A program made the position numbers and the translations under genes. Under the pieces are notes generated by a model. It ran no database searches, was not told the origin of the DNA, and saw nothing but the letters and a program-made list of their open reading frames with translations. From Paraburkholderia sp. CNPSo 3272 (GTDB lineage Bacteria; Pseudomonadota; Gammaproteobacteria; Burkholderiales; Burkholderiaceae): DNA of 64,000 nucleotides. The stretch covers positions 93,480-157,479 of the forward strand of contig NZ_JAMBPQ010000016.1 of NCBI RefSeq assembly GCF_024206495.1. Reading direction: 5' to 3'. Below are positions 56,990 through 64,000 of the stretch, one piece after another; the first letter of the stretch is position 1, and each line of letters begins with the position of its first letter.

Positions 56990-57358
56990 TTACAGCACTT
57001 CCGGCGCAAGCGAAACGATCTTCATGAATCGTTCGCTACGCAGCTCACGCGTGACCGGCCCGAAGATGCGGGTGCCGATCGGCTCAAGCTTGGTGTTCAA
57101 AAGCACGGCGGCGTTGCCATCGAACTTGATCAGCGAGCCGTCTTGACGGCGCACGCCCTTCGCGGTGCGAACCACAACAGCGTTGTAGATTTCGCCCTTC
57201 TTCACGCGCCCACGCGGCGTTGCTTCCTTGACGCTCACCTTGATGATGTCGCCAATGCTGGCATAACGACGCTTCGAGCCGCCGAGCACCTTGATGCACA
57301 GGACTTCACGTGCACCCGTGTTGTCGGCCACTTCAAGCCGAGTTTCGGTCTGGATCAT
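56990..57358 (-). CDS. rplN: 50S ribosomal protein L14
   Basis: A 122-aa L14 (MIQTETRLEVADNTGAREVLCIKVLGG, ELRSERFMKIVSLAPEVL). First gene of the spc part; separated from rpsQ by 353 nt holding a hairpin and a promoter candidate, so it may have its own transcript. Confidence 0.98.
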   Translation of the reverse strand: MIQTETRLEVADNTGAREVLCIKVLGGSKRRYASIGDIIKVSVKEATPRGRVKKGEIYNAVVVRTAKGVRRQDGSLIKFDGNAAVLLNTKLEPIGTRIFGPVTRELRSERFMKIVSLAPEVL

Positions 57359-57605
57359 GGTTTATCTTTCCCAACTTAATCCGGTTGCGCCACCATGGCA
57401 CATCCGGTCAGTCTTGGTCCCGTCAGCCGCGCCGCCACTAGAACGACCGCTCAGCTGCTTGGGTAAGAACAGCAGCGACGGCAAACGAAACCGGCCATCG
57501 CATTCCGGTGAATCTTGCTAACCCGGACTGGCGCCCGGATCTGCTTCCCCACCTACTTCCACTTGCCGCTTGCCGCTTTGCCAACAGCAAGCCCATAAAG
57601 AGGGA

Positions 57606-57642
57606 AGACCAAGACTATAACGCGATAATCTTGGTCTAGCAA
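57606..57642 (-). promoter_or_regulatory. Candidate spc-operon promoter embedded in an inverted repeat
   Basis: Minus strand TTGCTA (57637-57642), 17-nt spacer, TATAGT (57614-57619). The spacer and -10 lie inside an inverted repeat AGACCAAGA (57606-57614) / TCTTGGTCT (57629-57637). The start near 57607 would leave a leader of about 250 nt before rplN. The leader itself (57359-57605) shows nothing else I can support. Confidence 0.5.
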
Positions 57643-57673
57643 GCGAAATCTTCAGCGATTTCAATTACTTTTA

Positions 57674-57700
57674 CACCCCGGGAAGTTGCTCCCCGGGGTG
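57674..57700 (-). terminator. Hairpin after rpsQ, end of the S10 part
   Basis: CACCCCGGG (57674-57682) and CCCGGGGTG (57692-57700) make a perfect 9-bp stem 11 nt after the rpsQ stop. The following minus sequence is TAAAAG, so termination may be partial. It lies just upstream of the spc promoter candidate. Confidence 0.55.
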
Positions 57701-57711
57701 ATGCGCCACTT

Positions 57712-57984
57712 TTAGATGACGCGTGCTGCTTCGATCAGCTTCGACACGGTCCAGGCCTTCGTCTTCGAGAGAGGACGCGTTTCCTGGATTTCAACGAGGT
57801 CACCCTCGTTGTACGTGTTCGCTTCGTCGTGAGCGTGGTACTTCTTCGACTGCACGACGTACTTGCCGTAGATCGGGTGCTTGACGCGGCGCTCGACCAG
57901 GACGGTGACCGTCTTGTCCATCTTGTTGCTGACGACCTTGCCGACCAGCGTCCGCTTAAGCGAGGTTTTCACGCTTTCGTTCAT
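57712..57984 (-). CDS. rpsQ: 30S ribosomal protein S17
   Basis: A 90-aa S17 (SLKRTLVGKVVSNKMDKTVTVLVERRVKHPIYGK). The start overlaps the rpmC stop by four bases. Last gene before the spc boundary. Confidence 0.98.
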   Translation of the reverse strand: MNESVKTSLKRTLVGKVVSNKMDKTVTVLVERRVKHPIYGKYVVQSKKYHAHDEANTYNEGDLVEIQETRPLSKTKAWTVSKLIEAARVI

Positions 57985-58175
57985 TTCTGGTTCGCCTTCT
58001 GAGTCAGGACGGTCCGCACACGTGCGATGTCGCGACGGACCTTCTTCAGCTGGCTCGTGTTCGTGAGCTGCTGGGTCGCGAGTTGCATGCGCAGGCCGAA
58101 TTGCGCCTTCAAGAGGTCCGACAGCTCTTTGTCGAGCGCGGCCTTGTCTTTCTGAAGAAGTTCAGATGCCTTCAT
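57981..58175 (-). CDS. rpmC: 50S ribosomal protein L29
   Basis: A 64-aa L29 (MKASELLQKDKAALDKELSDLLKAQFGLRMQ). The ATG at 58175 is preferred over the TTG just before it. At the peptide exit tunnel rim. Confidence 0.97.
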   Translation of the reverse strand: MKASELLQKDKAALDKELSDLLKAQFGLRMQLATQQLTNTSQLKKVRRDIARVRTVLTQKANQK

Positions 58176-58185
58176 CAATCACTCC

Positions 58186-58602
58186 TTAGGCGCCGAGCTG
58201 GCGAACCATGAAGACCGTCTTCAGCGGCAGCTTGGCTGCAGCCAGACGGAAGGCTTCACGGGCCAGTTCTTCGGACACACCATCCATTTCATACAGCATC
58301 TTGCCCGGCTGAATCTCGGCGACGTAGTACTCAGGGTTACCCTTACCGTTACCCATACGCACTTCCGCCGGCTTTTGCGAGATCGGCTTGTCCGGGAAGA
58401 TACGGATCCAGATGCGGCCGCCACGCTTGATGTGACGCGTCATTGCACGACGCGCTGCTTCAATCTGACGCGCGGTCAGGCGACCACGACCGATAGCCTT
58501 AAGACCGTATTCACCGAACGAAACTGCGTTGCCGCGCGTTGCGACGCCGGTGTTACGACCCTTCTGCTCTTTGCGATACTTCCTGCGTTTCGGTTGCAGC
58601 AT
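58186..58602 (-). CDS. rplP: 50S ribosomal protein L16
   Basis: A 138-aa L16 (MLQPKRRKYRKEQKGRNTG, RGGRIWIRIFPDKPISQKPAEVRMG). Near the peptidyl transferase centre; 2 nt from rpsC. Confidence 0.98.
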   Translation of the reverse strand: MLQPKRRKYRKEQKGRNTGVATRGNAVSFGEYGLKAIGRGRLTARQIEAARRAMTRHIKRGGRIWIRIFPDKPISQKPAEVRMGNGKGNPEYYVAEIQPGKMLYEMDGVSEELAREAFRLAAAKLPLKTVFMVRQLGA

Positions 58603-58604
58603 CG

Positions 58605-59396
58605 TTATTCTCCACTCTTGCCGTCACCGCCGGCGCCACGGCGCGGTGCGCCACGACGGGCACCCGGTGCGCCTTCACCATCACGGCGCGGACGACGATC
58701 GCCCGGACGCGCGTTGCGGCGCGGACGCTTTTCTTCGGCGACTTCTTCCACCACCGGTGCGTCGTTGCGGCCGAGCGTGTCGCCCTTGTAGACCCAAACC
58801 TTCACGCCGATGATGCCGTACGTCGTCTTCGCTTCCGAGGTTGCGTAGTCGATGTCAGCACGCAGCGTGTGAAGCGGCACTCGACCTTCGCGGTACCACT
58901 CGGTACGTGCGATTTCGATACCGTTCAGACGGCCGGCGCTCATGATCTTGATGCCCTGGGCACCCAGACGCATCGCGTTCTGCATCGCGCGCTTCATTGC
59001 GCGACGGAACATGATGCGGCGCTCGAGCTGCTGCGTGATCGAATCGGCGATCAGTTGAGCATCGGTTTCCGGCTTGCGGATTTCCTCGATGTTCACGTGA
59101 ACCGGAACGCCCATGCGCTTCTGGAGTTCGGCCTTGAGGAGTTCGATGTCCTCGCCCTTCTTGCCGATCACCACACCCGGGCGCGAGCTGTAAATCGTGA
59201 TGCGAGCGTTCTTTGCCGGACGCTCGATCACAACACGGCCCACCGAAGCGTTCTTCAGCTTCTTCTTCAGGTATTCACGAACACCGATGTCTTCCTTCAA
59301 CATCGCCGCAAAATTGTTGTTGTTCGCGTACCAACGCGAAGCCCAATTGCGGCTGACGGCCAAACGGAAGCCAGTCGGATGAATTTTCTGTCCCAT
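58605..59396 (-). CDS. rpsC: 30S ribosomal protein S3
   Basis: A 263-aa S3 (MGQKIHPTGFRLAVSRNW) with KH domain (GVVIGKKGEDIELLKAELQ). It has an extra Arg/Gly/Pro-rich C-terminal tail of about 45 residues (RPRRNARPGDRRPRRD), common in Burkholderiaceae. At the mRNA entry of 30S. Confidence 0.98.
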   Translation of the reverse strand: MGQKIHPTGFRLAVSRNWASRWYANNNNFAAMLKEDIGVREYLKKKLKNASVGRVVIERPAKNARITIYSSRPGVVIGKKGEDIELLKAELQKRMGVPVHVNIEEIRKPETDAQLIADSITQQLERRIMFRRAMKRAMQNAMRLGAQGIKIMSAGRLNGIEIARTEWYREGRVPLHTLRADIDYATSEAKTTYGIIGVKVWVYKGDTLGRNDAPVVEEVAEEKRPRRNARPGDRRPRRDGEGAPGARRGAPRRGAGGDGKSGE

Positions 59397-59407
59397 CGTA
59401 TGGCTCC

Positions 59408-59737
59408 TTAATTCCCGACCGTCACAGTGATGTGACAGGATTGCTTCTCGATGCGGTTGCCGCGGCCCTTGGCGCGCGCGGTGAAACGCTTCAGCGAAGC
59501 TGCCTTGTCGACGTAGATGCTCTTGATCTTGAGCTCGTCGATGTCAGCACCTTCGTTGTGTTCCGCGTTTGCGATCGCCGAGAGCACAACCTTTTTCACG
59601 ATGCCAGCCGCTTTCTTCGGCGAGAACGTCAGAACGTTCAGTGCCTTGTCGACCGGCAGACCGCGGATCTGGTCAGCCACAAGGCGCGTCTTCTGCGCCG
59701 AGATGCGGGCACCGCGATGAATTGCCTTCACTTCCAT
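59408..59737 (-). CDS. rplV: 50S ribosomal protein L22
   Basis: A 109-aa L22 ([29 protein letters not shown], loop at the end [21 protein letters not shown]). Lines the exit tunnel and is a macrolide-resistance site. Confidence 0.98.
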
Positions 59738-59749
59738 CTTGATTGCCCC

Positions 59750-60025
59750 TTATTTCTTGGCCTTCTTGTCGGCCGCGTGACCCTTGAACGTACGGGTCAA
59801 TGCGAACTCGCCAAGCTTGTGGCCGACCATGTTTTCCGTGACATACACCGGAACGTGTTGACGGCCGTTGTGCACGGCGATCGTCAGGCCGATGAAGTCC
59901 GGCAGAATCGTCGAACGACGCGACCAGGTCTTGATCGGTTTCTTGTCGCGCGTTGCTGCAGCCGCCTCAACCTTCTTCAGCAAATGGGCGTCGCAGAACG
60001 GACCTTTCTTAATAGAACGTGCCAT
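59750..60025 (-). CDS. rpsS: 30S ribosomal protein S19
   Basis: A 91-aa S19 (MARSIKKGPFCDAHLLKKVEAA, TWSRRSTILPDFIGLTIAVHNG). 30S head protein. Confidence 0.98.
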   Translation of the reverse strand: MARSIKKGPFCDAHLLKKVEAAAATRDKKPIKTWSRRSTILPDFIGLTIAVHNGRQHVPVYVTENMVGHKLGEFALTRTFKGHAADKKAKK

Positions 60026-60035
60026 TGCCTACTCC

Positions 60036-60863
60036 TTAACGCTTGTGACGGCGCTGGACGATCATGCTCGTCGTGCGCTTGTTGCTGCGGGTGCGATAGC
60101 CCTTCGTCGGCGTGCCCCACGGGCTCACCGGGTCGCGACCAGCCGCAGTCTTGCCTTCGCCACCACCGTGCGGGTGGTCGACCGGGTTCATTGCAACGCC
60201 ACGGACCGTCGGGCGGATGCCGCGCCAGCGGTTCGCGCCAGCCTTACCGATTTGACGGAGGCTGTGCTCTTCGTTGCCGACTTCACCAATCGTTGCGCGG
60301 CATTCGACGTGCACGCGGCGGATTTCGCCCGAACGCAGACGAACCTGCGCGTAGACGCCTTCACGTGCCAGCAGCATTGCCGACGTGCCAGCCGAACGCG
60401 CCATTTGCGCGCCCTTGCCCGGCAGCATTTCGATGCAGTGGATCGTCGTACCGACCGGAATGTTGCGGATCGGCAGCGTGTTGCCTGCACGGATCGGCGC
60501 TTCCGAACCCGACATCAGCTGCGTGCCAACCGTCACGCCCTTCGGCGCGATGATGTAGCGGCGCTCGCCGTCTGCGTAAAGAACCAGCGCAATGTTCGCG
60601 CTACGGTTCGGGTCATACTCGAGACGCTCCACCTTCGCGGGGATGCCATCCTTCGTACGACGGAAGTCGATCACACGGTAGTGCTGCTTGTGACCGCCAC
60701 CCTGGTGACGCGTCGTGATGCGACCGTTGTTGTTACGGCCGGCCGTCGAGGACTTCTTTTCGAGCAGTGCCGCGAACGGCGCGCCCTTATGGAGGTCCTT
60801 GTTGACGATCTTGACCATCGCGCGGCGACCCGGCGAGGTCGGCTTAACTTTCACGATTGCCAT
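60036..60863 (-). CDS. rplB: 50S ribosomal protein L2
   Basis: A 275-aa L2 (MAIVKVKPTSPGRRAMVKIVNK; RGVAMNPVDHPHGGGEGKTAAGRDPVSPWG, with the conserved His). Needed for subunit association and peptidyl transfer. Confidence 0.98.
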   Translation of the reverse strand: MAIVKVKPTSPGRRAMVKIVNKDLHKGAPFAALLEKKSSTAGRNNNGRITTRHQGGGHKQHYRVIDFRRTKDGIPAKVERLEYDPNRSANIALVLYADGERRYIIAPKGVTVGTQLMSGSEAPIRAGNTLPIRNIPVGTTIHCIEMLPGKGAQMARSAGTSAMLLAREGVYAQVRLRSGEIRRVHVECRATIGEVGNEEHSLRQIGKAGANRWRGIRPTVRGVAMNPVDHPHGGGEGKTAAGRDPVSPWGTPTKGYRTRSNKRTTSMIVQRRHKR

Positions 60864-60865
60864 GA

Positions 60866-61180
60866 TTACTTGGCCTCCGCTTCAAAGTTGATTTCCTGGC
60901 CGGGCTTCAGGCAGACATACGCCTTCTTCACGTCTTTGCGCTTGCCGTTGAAGCGGCCAAAGCGCTTGGCTTTGCCCTTCTGGACCAGCACGTTGACGGA
61001 CTCGACTTCCACCTTGAACAGCAGCTCGACAGCAGCCTTGACTTCCTGCTTGTTCGCGTCCGGCGCGACTTCGAAGACGACTTGTTCGTTCTTCTCCGCA
61101 ACCAGCGTCGCCTTTTCGGAGATCACCGGTGCGAGCAGGACCTGCATCAAACGATGATCGTTCTTGCGAATCTCGCTCAT
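60866..61180 (-). CDS. rplW: 50S ribosomal protein L23
   Basis: A 104-aa L23 (LLAPVISEKATLVAEKNEQVVFEVAPDANK). Docking site for trigger factor and SRP at the tunnel exit. Its start overlaps the rplD stop by four bases. Confidence 0.98.
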   Translation of the reverse strand: MSEIRKNDHRLMQVLLAPVISEKATLVAEKNEQVVFEVAPDANKQEVKAAVELLFKVEVESVNVLVQKGKAKRFGRFNGKRKDVKKAYVCLKPGQEINFEAEAK

Positions 61181-61797
61181 GACAGCAACTCCTCGATCTG
61201 GGCGACCGCTGCCTTCGTGATCAGGATCTTCTTGAAGTAGATCAGCGAGAGCGGGTCGGCAAAACGCGGCTCAACGACTGCCACGTGGGGCAGGTTGCGC
61301 GACGCGAGATACAGGTTCTCGTCGACCGTGTCGGTGATGACCAGCACGGATTCGAGACCCATGGCCTTGAACTTTTCGGCCAGCAGCTTCGTCTTCGGCG
61401 CTTCGAGCGAAAGCTCTTCGACGACCGAGATGCGGCCTTCGCGGGCCAGCTGCGAGAAGATCGAGCAGAGACCTGCGCGATGCATCTTCTTGTTGACCTT
61501 GTGCGAGAAGTTTTCTTCCGGCGAATTCGGGAAGATGCGACCACCGCCACGCCACAGCGGGCTCGACGACATACCGGCACGAGCGCGGCCCGTACCCTTC
61601 TGACGCCACGGCTTCTTGGTGGTGTGCTTGACCTGTTCGCGGTCCTTCTGCGCGCGGTTACCGCTGCGCGCGTTCGCCTGGTAGGCGATAACGATCTGGT
61701 GGATCAGCGCTTCGTTGTAGTCACGGCCGAACACGACGTCCGACGCGTTAACAGCTGCGCCTTCCTGACCATTAGCGTTCAGGAGCTTCAGTTCCAT
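61177..61797 (-). CDS. rplD: 50S ribosomal protein L4
   Basis: A 206-aa L4 (MELKLLNANGQEGAAVNASDVVFGRD, KPWRQKGTGRARAGMSSSPLWRGGG). In E. coli L4 controls the S10 operon. The ATG shares one base with the rplC stop (TAATG). Confidence 0.98.
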   Translation of the reverse strand: MELKLLNANGQEGAAVNASDVVFGRDYNEALIHQIVIAYQANARSGNRAQKDREQVKHTTKKPWRQKGTGRARAGMSSSPLWRGGGRIFPNSPEENFSHKVNKKMHRAGLCSIFSQLAREGRISVVEELSLEAPKTKLLAEKFKAMGLESVLVITDTVDENLYLASRNLPHVAVVEPRFADPLSLIYFKKILITKAAVAQIEELLS

Positions 61798-62456
61798 TAT
61801 TGCGCTCCTTTCTTGGCGCGCGCCTTGACGGCGGGCGTCACGAAAACCTTGCCGCCCTTTGCACCCGGCACGGCACCCTTGACCAGCAGCAGCTTGCGCT
61901 CTGCGTCGATACGGGCGATTTCGAGGTTTTGCACCGTCACGGTCTCGTCACCCATGTGACCGGTCATGCGCTTACCCGGGAATACGCGACCCGGATCCTG
62001 CGCCATACCGATCGAGCCCGGCACATTGTGCGAGCGCGAGTTACCGTGCGAAGCACGACCCGAAGCGAAGTTGTAACGCTTGATGGTACCGGCGTAGCCC
62101 TTACCGATCGAGGTGCCTTGCACGTCGATCTTCTGGCCTTCTTCGAAGAGTTCCACACCGATCACAGCGCCAGCGGACAGCTCGGCGGCCTTAGCGGCGT
62201 CGATCTGGAATTCCTTGAGGATTTCACCGGCTTGAACGCCAGCTTTGGCGAGATGACCTGCGAGCGGCTTCGTCACGCGCGATGCGCGGCGAGTACCGAA
62301 AGTAACCTGCACGGCCGTGTAGCCGTCGGTTTCTACAGTCTTGATCTGCGTCACGCGGTTGTCGGACACGTCCAGCACGGTCACGGGAATCGAATCCCCT
62401 TCGGCCGTGAAGATACGGGTCATGCCAACCTTGCGACCTACGAGTCCAAGGCTCAT
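61797..62456 (-). CDS. rplC: 50S ribosomal protein L3
   Basis: A 219-aa L3 (MSLGLVGRKVGMTRIFTAEGDSIPVTVLDV; GNSRSHNVPGSIGMAQDPGRVFPGKRM). Early 50S assembly protein. The start at the ATG giving MSLGLVG. About 200 nt from rpsJ. Confidence 0.98.
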   Translation of the reverse strand: MSLGLVGRKVGMTRIFTAEGDSIPVTVLDVSDNRVTQIKTVETDGYTAVQVTFGTRRASRVTKPLAGHLAKAGVQAGEILKEFQIDAAKAAELSAGAVIGVELFEEGQKIDVQGTSIGKGYAGTIKRYNFASGRASHGNSRSHNVPGSIGMAQDPGRVFPGKRMTGHMGDETVTVQNLEIARIDAERKLLLVKGAVPGAKGGKVFVTPAVKARAKKGAQ

Positions 62457-62577
62457 CGTTTTCTCCATTCCCGACTGCGATTGGTCGGGGCTAATTTACA
62501 AAGTACCGGCGTGTTTTCCAGGGTAAAGGCCTGATAGGGACACACCGATTTTTGCGCAAACGCGCGAAAAGACGTCA

Positions 62578-62606
62578 AGTATAACGTCCTTCTTCGTTTT
62601 CCGCAA
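62578..62606 (-). promoter_or_regulatory. Candidate internal promoter before rplC
   Basis: Minus strand TTGCGG (62601-62606), 17-nt spacer, TATACT (62578-62583), in the 200-nt rpsJ-rplC gap. A 7-bp hairpin (CGCCGCC/GGTGGCG, about 62620-62645) precedes it. A secondary promoter, if real. Confidence 0.35.
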
Positions 62607-62656
62607 GCAATCAAAGACTTAGCGCCACCAGAAGATTTCGGCGGCGTTCGAGGCTC

Positions 62657-62968
62657 TTACTGCAGCTTGATTTCGACGTCCACGCCAGCCGGCAGGTCCA
62701 GCTTCATCAGCGCGTCAACGGTCTTGTCCGTCGGGTCGACGATGTCCATCAGGCGCAGGTGCGTGCGGATTTCGAGCTGATCGCGCGACGTCTTGTTGAC
62801 GTGCGGCGAACGCAGGATGTCGAAACGCTGGATACGCGTCGGCAGCGGCACCGGACCGCGGACGATGGCGCCCGTGCGCTTCGCCGTATCGACGATTTCA
62901 GCAGCCGACTGGTCGATCAGACGGTAGTCGAAAGCCTTCAGACGGATACGGATTTTTTGGTTCTGCAT
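62657..62968 (-). CDS. rpsJ: 30S ribosomal protein S10 (NusE)
   Basis: A 103-aa S10 (MQNQKIRIRLKAFDYRLIDQSAAEIVDTAKRTGA). Also acts as NusE in antitermination. The start chosen gives exact family length. Confidence 0.98.
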   Translation of the reverse strand: MQNQKIRIRLKAFDYRLIDQSAAEIVDTAKRTGAIVRGPVPLPTRIQRFDILRSPHVNKTSRDQLEIRTHLRLMDIVDPTDKTVDALMKLDLPAGVDVEIKLQ

Positions 62969-63026
62969 GACAATTCCTTGAAAAGAGCGAGGCGGACTTG
63001 CGCCGCCAAACGATATAAAGAGCGCA

Positions 63027-63062
63027 GGACCGCCCCGCGACAAGGCGTCGCGAGAACGGTCC
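63027..63062 (-). promoter_or_regulatory. Hairpin in the tuf-rpsJ spacer
   Basis: GGACCG...CGGTCC and CGCGAC...GTCGCG pair around an internal loop with a GCCTT cap. No clear U-tract follows (TGCGCTCTTTATA). It may set the tuf/rpsJ ratio by processing or attenuation. Confidence 0.4.
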
Positions 63063-63106
63063 CTGGATACATCAACTTCTACAGCGAGCCGAGTATTCTA
63101 CTCGAA

Positions 63107-64000
<894 letters not shown>

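Overview
The window is high-GC DNA with the gene order of a betaproteobacterium in the Burkholderiaceae, most like Paraburkholderia, Caballeronia or Burkholderia. Four things point there: a lipid-transport operon in which mlaA sits between mlaD and mlaC, a thiOSGE operon behind a TPP riboswitch, a pilMN(OP)Q-aroKB order, and the protein families themselves. It looks like core chromosome. No rRNA, tRNA, CRISPR array, prophage or intact insertion sequence was seen.

Layout. 1-3950 (minus): mla operon (mlaF-E-D-A-C, cut by the left edge) for outer-membrane lipid asymmetry. 4080-7875 (minus): thiamine thiazole operon thiO-S-G-E with promoter, TPP riboswitch and a small upstream ORF coupled to thiO. 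8150-13689 (plus): ABC exporter/importer of the SbmA/YddA type, an SDR oxidoreductase, an MFS carrier and a D-amino-acid dehydrogenase. 13741-22349 (minus): thpR, then glutamate synthase gltB-gltD followed by an unusual 119-bp tandem module, and a degenerate REP-associated transposase. 22539-24009 (plus): ompW and a DUF883 protein. 24045-32103 (minus): ugpQ, dgt-like, aroB, aroK and the type IV pilus/secretin cluster. 32391-36926: mrcA, cyaY, lptM, lysA. 37004-43317 (minus): msrP-msrQ, resB-ccsB and a di-haem cytochrome c4. 43554-45606 (plus): engB, hemB. 45729-48019 (minus): dsbD and a frameshifted cutA. 48247-64000 (minus): one long ribosomal block reading tuf, rpsJ, rplCDWB, rpsS, rplV, rpsC, rplP, rpmC, rpsQ | rplN, rplX, rplE, rpsN, rpsH, rplFR, rpsE, rpmD, rplO, secY, infA, rpmJ, rpsM, rpsK, rpsD, rpoA, rplQ.

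How the genes work together. Envelope and export functions recur (mla, pil, mrcA, ompW, dsbD, SecY, LptM). Redox and cytochrome functions group at 37-48 kb: methionine sulfoxide repair, system II cytochrome c assembly, cytochrome c4, haem synthesis and DsbD. The ribosomal block joins the S10, spc and alpha operons with internal promoter or attenuator candidates.

Most unusual observations. (1) The tuf gene at the right edge lacks almost exactly EF-Tu domain 2 by an in-frame deletion. (2) The last 23 codons of gltD are present three times in a 119-bp tandem module carrying a 32-bp hairpin, and the outermost copy differs only by synonymous changes. (3) The transposase-like gene beside gltB has lost both the HUH motif and the catalytic tyrosine but carries an AT-hook and a low-complexity tail. 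(4) A riboswitch-small ORF-thiO arrangement. (5) A candidate small RNA with a CU-rich loop upstream of hemB.
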